Of a DNA stretch of 64,000 nucleotides, positions 33,397 through 42,542 are shown piece by piece. A program made the translations under genes and the position numbers. The stretch is taken from contig DASXEW010000001.1 in assembly GCA_036489885.1 (NCBI GenBank), positions 992,001 to 1,056,000 on the forward strand, read 5' to 3'. Within the stretch, counting starts at the first letter, position 1, and each line of letters starts with the position of its first letter. This DNA is from Candidatus Baltobacteraceae bacterium (GTDB lineage: Bacteria > Vulcanimicrobiota > Vulcanimicrobiia > Vulcanimicrobiales > Vulcanimicrobiaceae). The notes beneath the pieces are model-generated. The model searched no databases. It was not told where the DNA came from and saw nothing but the letters and a program-made list of their open reading frames with translations.

Positions 33397-35087
33397 TAGA
33401 AAATCGGCGTCTCCGTATATGTCCCAAAGATCGGCCGTAGCGCGTTGACGATCTCACCACCCGTCGCGCGGACCCGAACCGCTTCGAGCGTCGCCGGCAT
33501 CAGGTTCTCGTCCGACTTCGCGACGCGAACGAGTTCCGCCAGCGTTTTTTCGACGTTGGCTTCGTCGCGTCGTTTCTTGACTGCTGCGAGGCGGCCAAGT
33601 TGCCGGTTTGAGGCGGCTTCATCGACGTGGTGGAGCTCGACTTTCGGATTCGCACTCTCGTCGCGGTACTTCGAAACGCCGACGAACTGGAATTCGCCGC
33701 GTTCCTTGCGTTTATGGAATTCGAAGGCCGCATCCGCGATCTCGGCTTGGAAGTAGTTGTCCTCGATGCAGCGGACGACGCCGCCGCGCCGGTCGATCTC
33801 AGCGAAATACGCGAACACGTCGCGCTCGATGTCGGCGGTCATCTTCTCGATCGCGTACGAGCCGGCTAGAGGGTCGATCGTGTTTGCGACGCCCGTCTCT
33901 TCGGCAATGATCTGCTGGGTACGCAAAGCGATCTTCATCGCCGGTTCGCTTGGAATCGCGAGCGCCTCATCGTAGCCGTTGGTGTGCAAGGACTGGGCCC
34001 CCCCGCACACCGCAGCCAGCGCTTCAATCGCCGTGCGCGCGATGTTGTTCAGGGGCTCGCGTGCCGTACAGGAAGCACCGGCCGTCTGGCAATGGAAGCG
34101 CAATCGCATCGACTCGGCTTTCTTCGCGCCGAACCGCTCCTTCATCACGCGCGCCCAAATGCGCCGTGCCGCCCGGAACTTGGCGACCTCTTCCAAGAAG
34201 TCGATCTGCGAGACGAAATAAAACGACAATCGCGGCGCAAACTCGTCGACGTCGATCCCGAGCTTGCGAACCTCCTCGACATACGCGATCCCGGCGCCAA
34301 GCGTGAACGCGACTTCTTGCACCGCCGTTGAGCCGGCCTCGCGCGTGTGATAACCGCTCACGTTGACCGGGTTGTAGCGCGGGAGATGCTTCGCCGAAAA
34401 GACGATCGAATCGCGCACGATCCGCATCGCCTGACGCGGCGGATAGATCCACTCCTTTTGCGCGATATACTCTTTGATGATGTCGTTCTGAACGGTACCC
34501 GACAGCTTCTTCCAGTCGAAGCCGCGCTCTTCGGCGACGACGAGATACATCGCGAGCAATATCCAGGCGCTCGGATTGATCGTCATAGAAACGGAGATCG
34601 TCTCGAGATCGATGTCGCGGTAGAGATCGTGCATGTCGTCGACGGTATCGACGGCGACACCCTCGCGCCCGACTTCGCCTTCGCTACGCACGTCGTCGCT
34701 GTCGTAACCCATCAACGTCGGCATATCGAAATCGGTCGAGATGCCGGTTTGACCTTGAGAGATGAGATACTTGAACCGCCCGTTGGTGTCGTCGGCCGTT
34801 CCGAAGCCCGCGATCTGTCGCATCGTCCACGGCTGCGCGCGATACATCGTCGGATACGGGCCGCGCGCGTAGGGAAACTGTCCCGGAAAGCCGAGATCGG
34901 CGATGTAGTCGAGATTCTCGATGTGCGCCGGCGTGTAGATGCGCTCGAGCGGCGTACCGCTGATCGTCCGAAACTCGGGCCGCCGCTCGGCACGCCGTTC
35001 CATGAACGGTAGGAGTGACATCTGCTCCCACTCGTGCTGCGCTTCGCGAATGTCGTCGGCGGTCGTTGCTTTCTCGCGCAATTGCAT
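33396..35087 (-). CDS. Methylmalonyl-CoA mutase, catalytic subunit
   Basis: 563 aa. ATG 35087 has GAGGAG upstream; the longer open frame is a shadow of the divergent gene. Family motifs: [38 protein letters not shown], and [20 protein letters not shown]. The active-site stretch [19 protein letters not shown] and [20 protein letters not shown] follow. It interconverts (R)-methylmalonyl-CoA and succinyl-CoA with adenosylcobalamin. The usual partner MeaB chaperone and the epimerase are not in this operon. Only 35 bases separate it from the divergent cystathionine enzyme. Confidence 0.95.
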   Translation of the reverse strand: MQLREKATTADDIREAQHEWEQMSLLPFMERRAERRPEFRTISGTPLERIYTPAHIENLDYIADLGFPGQFPYARGPYPTMYRAQPWTMRQIAGFGTADDTNGRFKYLISQGQTGISTDFDMPTLMGYDSDDVRSEGEVGREGVAVDTVDDMHDLYRDIDLETISVSMTINPSAWILLAMYLVVAEERGFDWKKLSGTVQNDIIKEYIAQKEWIYPPRQAMRIVRDSIVFSAKHLPRYNPVNVSGYHTREAGSTAVQEVAFTLGAGIAYVEEVRKLGIDVDEFAPRLSFYFVSQIDFLEEVAKFRAARRIWARVMKERFGAKKAESMRLRFHCQTAGASCTAREPLNNIARTAIEALAAVCGGAQSLHTNGYDEALAIPSEPAMKIALRTQQIIAEETGVANTIDPLAGSYAIEKMTADIERDVFAYFAEIDRRGGVVRCIEDNYFQAEIADAAFEFHKRKERGEFQFVGVSKYRDESANPKVELHHVDEAASNRQLGRLAAVKKRRDEANVEKTLAELVRVAKSDENLMPATLEAVRVRATGGEIVNALRPIFGTYTETPIF

Positions 35088-35122
35088 GTCGTCTCCTCGT
35101 CCGGCGAGAAGGGTAGTATACC

Positions 35123-36280
35123 ATGCGATTCTCGACGCGAGCCATTCATACCGGTCAGGACGCGGACCCCACGACCGGCGCAACGATCGTACCGATTTAC
35201 CAAACCTCAACGTACACGCAAACGGCCGTCGGCGAACACAAAGGGTTCGACTACAGTCGCACCGTGAATCCGACGCGCGTCGCACTCGAAACGCAGCTCG
35301 CGTCGCTCGAGGACGCCAAATTCTGCAGTGCGTTTGCGAGCGGTATGGCCGCGGCTTCGGCGACGCTCAACCTGCTCTCAGCGGGCGATCACGTGGTCGT
35401 CACGGACGACCTGTACGGCGGGACGTACCGGCTGTTTTCCCGCGTGCTTGCCCGCTACGGGCTCGAGTTCACGTACGTGGACATGACCGATGACGCGAGC
35501 ATCCGCAGCGCTATGCGTCCGAGCACGCGTATGTTATGGCTCGAAACGCCAACGAATCCGCTGCTCAAGCTGATCGACATTGCTGCAATCGCGGCACTCA
35601 AAGGACCGCGTCAAGTCGTGGTGGTCGACAATACTTTTGCGACACCCTACTTGCAGTCGCCGCTCGCGCTCGGCGCAGACGTCGTCGTCCACTCGACGAC
35701 AAAATATCTCGGCGGTCACAGCGACGTTATCGGTGGTGCGACGATGACGAACTCGCCCGAGATCGCCGAAACGATCAAATTTCATCAAAACGCCGTCGGC
35801 GGTGTGCCGGGACCAATGGATGCGTATCTCGTGATGCGCGGTGCCAAGACGCTCGCGATCCGGATGCGCGAACACGAAAAGAACGCGCGCACGATCGCGG
35901 AGTTTCTCGCCAAGCATGGTGAGGTCGAGCGCGTCTACTATCCCGGTCTCGAGTCGCATCCGCAACATCAGCTGGCCAAACGTCAGATGCGCGGATTCGG
36001 CGGGATGCTCAGCTTCGTGCTCCGCGGCCCGCAAGAACGTGCGCACGACTTCGTGCGACGGCTCAAATTTTTCAGCCTCGCTGAGAGCCTAGGCGGCGTC
36101 GAATCCTTGATCTCCATTCCAGCGCGTATGACGCACGGTTCGATTCCAAAGGAAGACCGCGAGCGGCGCGGCGTCACCGATGGGCTCATTCGCCTTTCCG
36201 TCGGTATCGAAGACGCTGACGATCTCGTTGCCGACCTCGATCACGCACTCTCGACCTCCCGAGCGGCCGCACTGACCTGA
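35123..36280 (+). CDS. Cystathionine gamma-synthase/gamma-lyase (PLP, Cys/Met metabolism)
   Basis: 385 aa. Fold-type I: K194 in HSTTKYLGGHSD binds PLP, YSRTVNPTR and FASGMAAASATLNLLSAGDH are conserved, and SLGGVESLISIPARMTHGS closes the active site. Family members act as gamma-synthase or gamma-lyase, which sequence alone cannot separate; the nearby cystathionine beta-synthase favours lyase. The lyase reaction releases 2-oxobutyrate, a precursor of propionyl-CoA, linking it to the divergent mutase operon. GAAGGG lies before the ATG. Confidence 0.92.
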   Translation: MRFSTRAIHTGQDADPTTGATIVPIYQTSTYTQTAVGEHKGFDYSRTVNPTRVALETQLASLEDAKFCSAFASGMAAASATLNLLSAGDHVVVTDDLYGGTYRLFSRVLARYGLEFTYVDMTDDASIRSAMRPSTRMLWLETPTNPLLKLIDIAAIAALKGPRQVVVVDNTFATPYLQSPLALGADVVVHSTTKYLGGHSDVIGGATMTNSPEIAETIKFHQNAVGGVPGPMDAYLVMRGAKTLAIRMREHEKNARTIAEFLAKHGEVERVYYPGLESHPQHQLAKRQMRGFGGMLSFVLRGPQERAHDFVRRLKFFSLAESLGGVESLISIPARMTHGSIPKEDRERRGVTDGLIRLSVGIEDADDLVADLDHALSTSRAAALT

Positions 36281-37599
36281 TCCGCGGGGTCGGACTCTCC
36301 GCCGCGATCGCGACCAATGCGATCGCAATGATCGGAATCGGTCTTCTCATCACAATTCCGCTCGTCCTTGCCGCCTTGCACGGGCCGCTTTCGCTTGCGG
36401 CGTGGATATTGGGCGCGCTCGTCGCGATTTGCGACGGACTGGTATGGGCCGAGCTCGGCGCCGCTCTCCCGCGCTCGGGCGGGCTCTACGCGTTCTTTCT
36501 CGAGCTATTTGGTCCGCGCAGCGGGCGTCTGTTGGCGTTTCTTTTCGTCTGGCAGTTCGTGATCACGACGCCGTTCTTACTCGCCAGCGGATACATCGGT
36601 TTCGCGCAGTACGCGACCTATATTCTGCCCGCGCTGCGAGCCAGCGATCTTGCGCAGCATCTGCTTGCGGTTGCAATCGGCGTGGTGACGATCTTCTTGC
36701 TCGCACGCGTCATCGTTCGCGTCGCCTTGATCTCGGTCGTGCTCTTCGGCGCTGCGACCCTGACGCTCGTCATCGTAACGCTCGCCGCTTGGATCCGTTT
36801 CGATCCGCATCTCGCCTTTACGCCCGATCCCCAAGCTCACACATTTTGGCCTTTGATCGCGGGTCTGGGCAGCGGACTGACCGTGACCCTTTACGACTAT
36901 CTCGGCTACAACACGATAACCAGCATCGGCGAGGAAGTAATTACGCCGGCGAAGACGATCCCGCGCTCGATCATCGCCGCCGTCGCGATCGTCGCCGCAT
37001 TGTATCTCGCGTTGCAGACCGGGATTCTTGGATCCACGCCGTGGCAGCAGTTGCTCGGCGCCTCATTCGTTGCATCAACCGTCGTCGAACGCGCACTCGG
37101 AGCGCCGTTTGCGAGCGCGGTTACCGTGCTCATCCTCATCACCGCATTCGCGTCGACCTTTGCGCTCTTGCTTGCGGCTTCGCGCGTTCCGTATGCGGCT
37201 GCCCGCGACGGACTATTTCTTGCAGTTTTTGCGCGACTGCATCCGCGCGACGCCTATCCGGTCGTCTCGCTTGTCGCAATCGGCGTCGCGGCGCTCGCCT
37301 GCTGCTTCCTGCCGCTCGATCAAATCATCGCGATCATCGGCGTCGGCATCGTCGTGCTGGGCGGGATCGGGGCATTTGCGTCGATTCTACGCCTGCGCGG
37401 CGCAGACGTTGCGATGCCGTATCGCATGCCGCTCTTTCCGTTGCCGCCGTTGATCGCGCTCGCAGCGTGGGTTTACGTCGTCCTGAGCGCAGGCGTCGTC
37501 GCGGACGTCTTTACGCTGCTCTCGCTCGCCGCCGGCGCGCTCGTCTACGTTTACTCCCGGTCGAGAACCTCGGCCAAAGCCGGAAGCGAAACGTCGTAA
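36277..37599 (+). CDS. APC-family amino acid permease
   Basis: 440 aa if it starts at CTG 36277. About 12 membrane segments; TM1 contains the glycine motif in LIRGVGLSAAIATNAIAMIG, and TM3 has AELGAALPRSGGLYAFFLEL. The annotated-looking ATG at 36328 would remove half of TM1. No ATG, GTG or TTG precedes it in frame, but a CTG at 36277 overlaps the upstream TGA as CTGA, mimicking the usual ATGA junction. Substrates in this family are amino acids or polyamines. The last 49 bases are also coding on the other strand. Confidence 0.85.
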   Translation: MIRGVGLSAAIATNAIAMIGIGLLITIPLVLAALHGPLSLAAWILGALVAICDGLVWAELGAALPRSGGLYAFFLELFGPRSGRLLAFLFVWQFVITTPFLLASGYIGFAQYATYILPALRASDLAQHLLAVAIGVVTIFLLARVIVRVALISVVLFGAATLTLVIVTLAAWIRFDPHLAFTPDPQAHTFWPLIAGLGSGLTVTLYDYLGYNTITSIGEEVITPAKTIPRSIIAAVAIVAALYLALQTGILGSTPWQQLLGASFVASTVVERALGAPFASAVTVLILITAFASTFALLLAASRVPYAAARDGLFLAVFARLHPRDAYPVVSLVAIGVAALACCFLPLDQIIAIIGVGIVVLGGIGAFASILRLRGADVAMPYRMPLFPLPPLIALAAWVYVVLSAGVVADVFTLLSLAAGALVYVYSRSRTSAKAGSETS

Positions 37600-38603
37600 C
37601 GATAGCCGATCCGCATGTGGTCATCATCGAACTCTTCGTGCCGTACGTCGAGACCCAGATCGCGAATCTGCTGCGCCATGACGCGCGCTCCGATATCCAA
37701 GCCGTATTCGTCACGCCGTCCACAATCGATATACCGTAGACGTAGCGCCGCGAGCTCCGTTCGCTTGTGCGGGATCTGCTCGGTCGGATCGAATGCGAGC
37801 CACCGCGCCCAAACGTCGTCTCGGAACGCACCGGTTTTCACGTCGATCGGCAAATCGAACGCGAACGCTTTTGCGGCCGTCGGCGAATACGCCGCCGCAT
37901 ACCCGAGCATCTCCATCGTGGAGACCTCTTCAAACTTTGGCTTCTCTTTCGCCTCGAAGGCTTGGACGAACGCTTCGAAGTTTGGATATCTCTCCAAGAC
38001 GCGTCCGCACGTGATGAGCGACTTCACCTGGCACATTCGGAAATACGAATCGCCACTGTGCGATGCGAACGCCCCGAAATGCCCGGGATAGTTCATCGTA
38101 AGATACAACGATCCGAAGCCACCGGTCGATTTTCCGAGTACGCCTCTTCCCTCGGCTCGCGGAATCGTACGATAATTTCGATCGACGTGCGCGAGCGTCT
38201 CGTGCACCACGTATGATGCGTAGTCCCCGTTGTGAATCGAGTTGACGTACTGCGATCCGCCCAGGCGCGTCACGCCGTCGACGATCACCATGATCGCGGG
38301 CGACATCTTCTTTCCGGCGATCAAACGGTCGAGACGTTGGACGACGTTCTTCTCCCACAGGCGCGTGCCGACGACGCCGGCCAGATCGCCCGTATATCCG
38401 TGCAGCAGATACAGAACCGGATAGCGTCTCGAGCCTTCGGGGTCATAACCCGGCGGCGTGTAAACGCCCAGCGGGCGGTCCGAACGATCGCCGAGAGGAT
38501 TGTTGGCCAGTGCTTTGCTTTCGAAGGCATCCAGCGCAACGATTCCCTCGATTCCGAGGAGGTCCGAGAGATCGTTGCGCGTTCGCGATATCGTGCGCAT
38601 CAC
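37551..38603 (-). CDS. Alpha/beta-hydrolase esterase (esterase D/putative feruloyl-esterase type)
   Basis: 350 aa. The nucleophile elbow GKSTGGFGSLYL gives the catalytic Ser, LYLLHGYTGDLAG the oxyanion region, YIDCGRRDEYGLD the Asp, and FDDDHMRIGYRY the His. The order fits the esterase D-like family (PF00756). No signal peptide is seen, so it is probably cytoplasmic. Its 3' end overlaps the converging permease by 49 bases. Its start is 68 bases from the tRNA-Leu gene. Confidence 0.82.
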   Translation of the reverse strand: MMRTISRTRNDLSDLLGIEGIVALDAFESKALANNPLGDRSDRPLGVYTPPGYDPEGSRRYPVLYLLHGYTGDLAGVVGTRLWEKNVVQRLDRLIAGKKMSPAIMVIVDGVTRLGGSQYVNSIHNGDYASYVVHETLAHVDRNYRTIPRAEGRGVLGKSTGGFGSLYLTMNYPGHFGAFASHSGDSYFRMCQVKSLITCGRVLERYPNFEAFVQAFEAKEKPKFEEVSTMEMLGYAAAYSPTAAKAFAFDLPIDVKTGAFRDDVWARWLAFDPTEQIPHKRTELAALRLRYIDCGRRDEYGLDIGARVMAQQIRDLGLDVRHEEFDDDHMRIGYRYDVSLPALAEVLDRE

Positions 38604-38671
38604 TAAAGGTGTCCCATGTGCGCGCCAGCCGCAAGACTCCCCCCTGCTACACGCGAAAGCCGCATACGGAC

Positions 38672-38757
38672 GGGGGAGTGGCGGAACGGTCTACGCAGTC
38701 GCCTCAAAAGCGACCGGGTGAAAGCCCTTGTGGGTTCAAATCCCACCTCCCCCACCA
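38672..38757 (+). tRNA. tRNA-Leu (CAA)
   Basis: 86 bases with encoded CCA. Acceptor GGGGGAG pairs with CTCCCCC; the anticodon stem GTCGC/GCGAC encloses CTCAAAA (anticodon CAA, reads TTG). A long variable arm (CCGGGTGAAAGCCC) confirms the class II type. The T arm is GTGGGTTCAAATCCCAC. It stands alone between the esterase and the methyltransferase-like gene. Confidence 0.95.
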
Positions 38758-38836
38758 GGCCTTGCTAAAAGTTTACGGTCCCCATACCGATAACTGACCG
38801 TTATCCTGTGGACGGGCAAGGGAGCCCCCCGGCGTC

Positions 38837-40117
38837 GTGGAACCGCAAACTACGATGACGACGACTATCAGCTCGGCTCGACCTTCGCATACCTACTCAC
38901 CACTAGAGTTCGAACACGAAGCCCGCCGCATCGAAGCGCTTACGTTCGATACGCTCGCGTTAACCGCGGGCGAAGCCGTTGTTTTTTGCGGCTTCAGCAG
39001 CAATATCGGCTACATCCGCCGAGCAATCGAAATCGGCTGCAAAGTTGCAGTCATCGAAGCACGCGAAGCGACCATTCGTGAATACGCCGACCTCGGCGTG
39101 CGCACGATCCGAGGCAGCACGTCCGTTATTCCGGCGCGCGATCTCGCATTTGACGCCGCAATAGCCGTCGGATACCTGCATGAAGTCGATCCGTCATTCC
39201 ACTCGCAGATTCTGACCGAGCTGGCGCGCGTTGCAAAGCGCGTCGCACTTATCGAGCTCGCGCCGCCGACCGATCCGCTCGGCCGCCGCATCGCAGCGCT
39301 CTATCAGCGCGCGAAGCGTGAGTTCGGCTCGTTCGAACACTATCAAGGCGTCGACTACTGGAAAAAGCTGCTGATGATGGTCAAACCCGACGTCGCGCAG
39401 TCGATCTTCCAGTTCGGCAAACTTCCGCCGATCGAGTATTTGATCGACACCGTTGATCTTCTGCTCGACACCATCGAGGCTGAAGAGGCGCCCGAAGAAG
39501 ATGTTGAGGAGCTGCGACGCATTGCGAAGCGCTCGAATGCGATGCTGCTTCCGCAAGCGCGACTGGTATTAATCGGCGCGGCGATGGGCGAAATTCCGAA
39601 GCCCGTTTATTCCGACGCAGCAATCGCTCCCGCGCCTACGACAACGGTCGAAACCGTTCGGTCGACGCCGGTCGCTCCCGCGATTTCCGCGCCGCAACCG
39701 ACGCCGATTCTCGCACCGGCTGCCGCCAATACCGCCTCTCCCGCGGCACCCACAGTTATCACTTCAGAGACAATAGCGGCGCCGAGCGCGCCCCAACCGG
39801 CCGCACCCCCCGTAACGGTAGCGCCCATGGGCGCACCTCAACCCGTCGCGCAACCCGCCGTAGCACCGGCGTTTGCCGCACCGGAGTTGACCCTCAATCC
39901 GTTCGGGCTCCCCGATAGTCAGCTCCAACCAACGCCGGCGAATCCGCGCTTTGCAGCGCCAACGCCGCCTGCAGCTCCAGCCGCAGAACATCCGCCGTTC
40001 GGCGCGCCTTTCCCGGTTCCACCGGCTCCCGACGCACCAGCTTTTGGCGCTTCCACAGGTCCTGCCGCCGTTCCGGGCTGGACGTGGGAACCGCCTGAGG
40101 ATGATCGCTTAGGCTAA
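38837..40117 (+). CDS. SAM-methyltransferase-like protein with Pro/Ala-rich tail
   Basis: 426 aa, GTG start with GGAG upstream. Residues 25-160 look like a Rossmann methyltransferase (LTAGEAVVFCGFSSNIGYIR, then VAVIEAREATIREYADLGV and FDAAIAVGYLHEVDPSFH), but the glycine motif GxGxG is changed to CGFSSNIGY, so cofactor binding is uncertain. Residues about 245-410 are a Pro/Ala/Thr low-complexity region (PQPTPILAPAAANTASPAAP). The end is a short acidic piece (WTWEPPEDDRLG). It could be a scaffold rather than an enzyme. The 3' end overlaps the converging small gene by 9 bases. Confidence 0.58.
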   Translation: MEPQTTMTTTISSARPSHTYSPLEFEHEARRIEALTFDTLALTAGEAVVFCGFSSNIGYIRRAIEIGCKVAVIEAREATIREYADLGVRTIRGSTSVIPARDLAFDAAIAVGYLHEVDPSFHSQILTELARVAKRVALIELAPPTDPLGRRIAALYQRAKREFGSFEHYQGVDYWKKLLMMVKPDVAQSIFQFGKLPPIEYLIDTVDLLLDTIEAEEAPEEDVEELRRIAKRSNAMLLPQARLVLIGAAMGEIPKPVYSDAAIAPAPTTTVETVRSTPVAPAISAPQPTPILAPAAANTASPAAPTVITSETIAAPSAPQPAAPPVTVAPMGAPQPVAQPAVAPAFAAPELTLNPFGLPDSQLQPTPANPRFAAPTPPAAPAAEHPPFGAPFPVPPAPDAPAFGASTGPAAVPGWTWEPPEDDRLG

Positions 40118-40396
40118 TCCCCATCGCGCGAGCAGCGCGCGATACGTATGCACACTTGCCAGGATCGACGCGCTCGCCATTCCAGCGCGCGGTGTGAGCG
40201 CGCCGATTGCGCCCAACGATTTTGCAGTGCGCTTTGCATCGATTTGCGCGAAGCGCAACTGCGAGAGCAGCGTGCGCGGAACCATTGCATTGGCGCGGCG
40301 CGATAGGTGCATCGCAATTAGTACGGCACGCGCAAAACTATAAAACGCAGCGGCGAAGACGAGAACGCACGCAATCGTAAACGCGACGACGATCAT
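40109..40396 (-). CDS. Small membrane-anchored protein, unknown
   Basis: 95 aa from the ATG at 40396; the longer open frame upstream is a shadow of the FmdB gene. An N-terminal membrane helix (VVAFTIACVLVFAAAFYSFA) is followed by basic cytoplasmic residues (AMHLSRRANAMVPRTLLSQL) and a helical tail. No family is recognised. It follows the FmdB gene by 7 bases and ends against the methyltransferase-like gene. Confidence 0.55.
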   Translation of the reverse strand: MIVVAFTIACVLVFAAAFYSFARAVLIAMHLSRRANAMVPRTLLSQLRFAQIDAKRTAKSLGAIGALTPRAGMASASILASVHTYRALLARWGLA

Positions 40397-40403
40397 CGCA
40401 GAA

Positions 40404-40709
40404 CTACGCGGCAGCGTCTTTCTTCGGCTCTGGTTTCGTCTCGCTCTTGGCGGGCTCGCTCTTGGCGGGCTCGCTCTTCTCCGAAGGCTTCTCGGTCGAT
40501 TCGGACTTTTCGGATTTGTTGCTGCTATTCGATCCACGCGAATCCGTGACGTAGAATCCCGACCCTTTGAATACGATCGGCGCAGCGCTGAAACGGCGCG
40601 TCATGCCGGCGCTACATTTTTCGCACGCTACCTCCGGCTTATCGTCAAAGCCGTGGCGAACGTCCGCGACATGCCCGCATTTCGGGCAGCCGTATTCATA
40701 CAATGGCAA
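40404..40709 (-). CDS. FmdB-family zinc-ribbon protein with charged tail
   Basis: 101 aa, TTG start (TTGCCATTGTATG). The zinc ribbon is complete: MPLYEYGCPKCGHVADV and VACEKCSAGMTRRFSAAP, with four Cys. FmdB-like proteins are widespread small regulators of unknown activity. The C-terminal half is a low-complexity Ser/Glu/Lys/Pro tail with a tandem SEPAK unit, coded by a 15-base repeat. The gene starts a minus-strand pair with the small membrane protein. Confidence 0.88.
   Translation of the reverse strand: MPLYEYGCPKCGHVADVRHGFDDKPEVACEKCSAGMTRRFSAAPIVFKGSGFYVTDSRGSNSSNKSEKSESTEKPSEKSEPAKSEPAKSETKPEPKKDAAA
40443..40478. repeat. Tandem 15-base repeat within the FmdB gene tail
   Basis: GCTCTTGGCGGGCTC occurs twice in a row (40443-40472), followed by a partial third copy. 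It encodes the SEPAK repeats in the disordered C-terminus. Copy number may vary between strains. Confidence 0.8.
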
Positions 40710-40767
40710 GCCTGGGTCTCTCCTTAAACTGGGTGCCTTCTAGTATACCCACCTCTAGCAATTAGCG

Positions 40768-41295
40768 TCAATGACTGCTAACGGCTTCGACCGCAACCAG
40801 AACCGCGGTTTCGGACGGGTCGCCTTCGTACTCGACCAAGCCCTTAAAGTGGAGGAGAGAGTCGGCCAGTTGACCGTCGAGCCGCCGGCGAGTGGTTACC
40901 CGGTCGACGAGGGCCGGAAAGACCCCACCGTAGGTCGGATAATCAAGCCGCACGACCAGCTTCGAGCGCGCGGTCTTCCCCTCAATGCGCACGTCGATGC
41001 GGCGCCGGACCGAATATGCGCCGACCAGCGAGACCATGTGGCCTTCGACGAATCGATCGACCTCGTAGAGCTCTTCTTCGGCGCCCGGGATCATCGAGCG
41101 GATCGTAACCTCGCTCCCGGGTCCAAAAGGTTTAGCCGCCTCGACGCGGCGCACGCTGCGCAGAAACGATAGCCATACCGGCCACTTCTCGACCGCTCGG
41201 AGCAGCTCGAAGGCCGTCTTCGCCGGTACGTCTAGGTCTGCGCTTTGGTACAGTGAGCCGGCAAGACGTTCGCCGGGACCCATAGCAGCCATCAT
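40768..41295 (-). CDS. SRPBCC (START/Bet v1-like) protein
   Basis: 175 aa. The polyketide-cyclase/START pattern is visible: DVPAKTAFELLRAVEKWPVW near residue 22, FLRSVRRVEAAKPFGPGSEV, and YEVDRFVEGHMVSLVGAYSV. The fold makes a hydrophobic ligand pocket, but the ligand is unknown. It lies behind the FmdB gene on the same strand and does not overlap it; the gap (about 58 bases) contains no strong promoter I can define. Confidence 0.75.
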   Translation of the reverse strand: MMAAMGPGERLAGSLYQSADLDVPAKTAFELLRAVEKWPVWLSFLRSVRRVEAAKPFGPGSEVTIRSMIPGAEEELYEVDRFVEGHMVSLVGAYSVRRRIDVRIEGKTARSKLVVRLDYPTYGGVFPALVDRVTTRRRLDGQLADSLLHFKGLVEYEGDPSETAVLVAVEAVSSH

Positions 41296-41334
41296 CCACG
41301 TTGTTCGACCCCAAGATATAGTGGTCCCCCGGGC

Positions 41335-42525
41335 TCACTGCCCCAAGATACGGCCCGATCCCGCAGAGCGGGCGAACTCGACCAGCGTCGCAATGCCTAT
41401 TGGAAGTGCCCGTTCGTCGATGCGGAACTTCGGACTGTGCCCCGAGTGGGTTATCCCCTGGCTTTCGTTCCGGATCCCCAGACGCACCAGCGTGCCCGGT
41501 GCGCGTTCGGCGAAGTACGCGAAGTCTTCACCGCCCATTGTCGCCGGCGGACTCTCGACGCGAATTCCCGGATACGCATGTCGCATCTGCACCGCGAACG
41601 CTTCCGTCATCGGAACGTCATTGTGAACGGGCGGATACATGTAGAACACTTCGAGCTTGGCTTTGCAGTTATATGCGGCGGCAACGCTCTCCACGATGCG
41701 GCGAGCGCGCGTCTCGAGGCCTTCGCGCACGGTCTTGTCTTGCGAACGAAACGTGCCGGTCATCTTCACGTTATCGGCGATGATGTTGTTGCGGTAACCG
41801 CCGTTGATCGTTCCGACCGTGACGACGACGGTCGCAAGCGGGTCCGTTTCGCGAGCCGCAATATTTTGCAGCGCCAAGACGGTCGCAGCTGCGCACGGAA
41901 TCGTGTCGACCGCGCGATGCGGCGCAGCTCCGTGACCACCGACGCCGGTGATCGTCACGTGAAATTCATCAGCTGCAGCGTTTACGACGCCCGGCGTGAC
42001 GCCGACGATTCCAACGTCGAGACGATTGTCGACGTGAAGCATCGCAACTGCTTCGATCTTCGGATTCTCCATGACGCCGGCCTCGATCATCGGCAGCGCG
42101 CCGCCCGGGCCTTCTTCCGCCGGCTGAAACAGCAGGACGGTCGTACCCTCGAGCTGATCGCGCGTCCGCACCAGCTCGCGTGCGGCACCGAGCAGCATGG
42201 CCGTGTGCGCATCGTGTCCGCAGGCATGCATCTTACCGGGAACTTCCGAGCTGAACGGCTCGCCGGATTGCTCGTCGAGCGGGAGCGCATCCATGTCGGC
42301 GCGCAGACCGACGACGTGCCCCGGCTTCGCGCCGCGAATGATCCCGACGACGCCCGTCTTTGCAACGCGACGATGTTCGATGCCGATCGCATCCAGCTCA
42401 CTCTCGACCAGCGCGGCGGTGCGCTGCTCCTCGAAACCCAATTCGGGATGACGGTGAATCAAGCGGCGAACTTCGACCGTTCGCGTGACTATTTCCGGAG
42501 CAACCGGAACCTCGAGCGTTTCCAT
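41335..42525 (-). CDS. M20-family amidohydrolase/peptidase
   Basis: 396 aa from ATG 42525, with AGAGGAA upstream; a TTG at 42543 is possible. Metal-binding motifs: HRHPELGFEE near the N-terminus, MHACGHDAHTAMLLGAA, and PAEEGPGGALPM. The dimerisation domain follows (HVTITGVGGHGAAPHRAVD) and GEDFAYF lies near the end. Members hydrolyse N-acyl or N-carbamoyl amino acids such as hippurate or indole-3-acetyl-amino acids. It is divergent from the DUF3810 gene, whose start codon is 18 bases away. Confidence 0.92.
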   Translation of the reverse strand: METLEVPVAPEIVTRTVEVRRLIHRHPELGFEEQRTAALVESELDAIGIEHRRVAKTGVVGIIRGAKPGHVVGLRADMDALPLDEQSGEPFSSEVPGKMHACGHDAHTAMLLGAARELVRTRDQLEGTTVLLFQPAEEGPGGALPMIEAGVMENPKIEAVAMLHVDNRLDVGIVGVTPGVVNAAADEFHVTITGVGGHGAAPHRAVDTIPCAAATVLALQNIAARETDPLATVVVTVGTINGGYRNNIIADNVKMTGTFRSQDKTVREGLETRARRIVESVAAAYNCKAKLEVFYMYPPVHNDVPMTEAFAVQMRHAYPGIRVESPPATMGGEDFAYFAERAPGTLVRLGIRNESQGITHSGHSPKFRIDERALPIGIATLVEFARSAGSGRILGQ

Positions 42526-42542
42526 GGGGTTCCTCTTTCCCA

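Noticed and set aside
35088-35122. Possible leaderless promoter (TAGTAT) before the cystathionine enzyme
   Set aside because: A GAAGGG ribosome site at a normal distance from the ATG makes a leadered message more likely.
36402-37739. 445-codon plus-strand open frame
   Set aside because: It is Arg-rich and runs in another frame through the APC permease and esterase genes.
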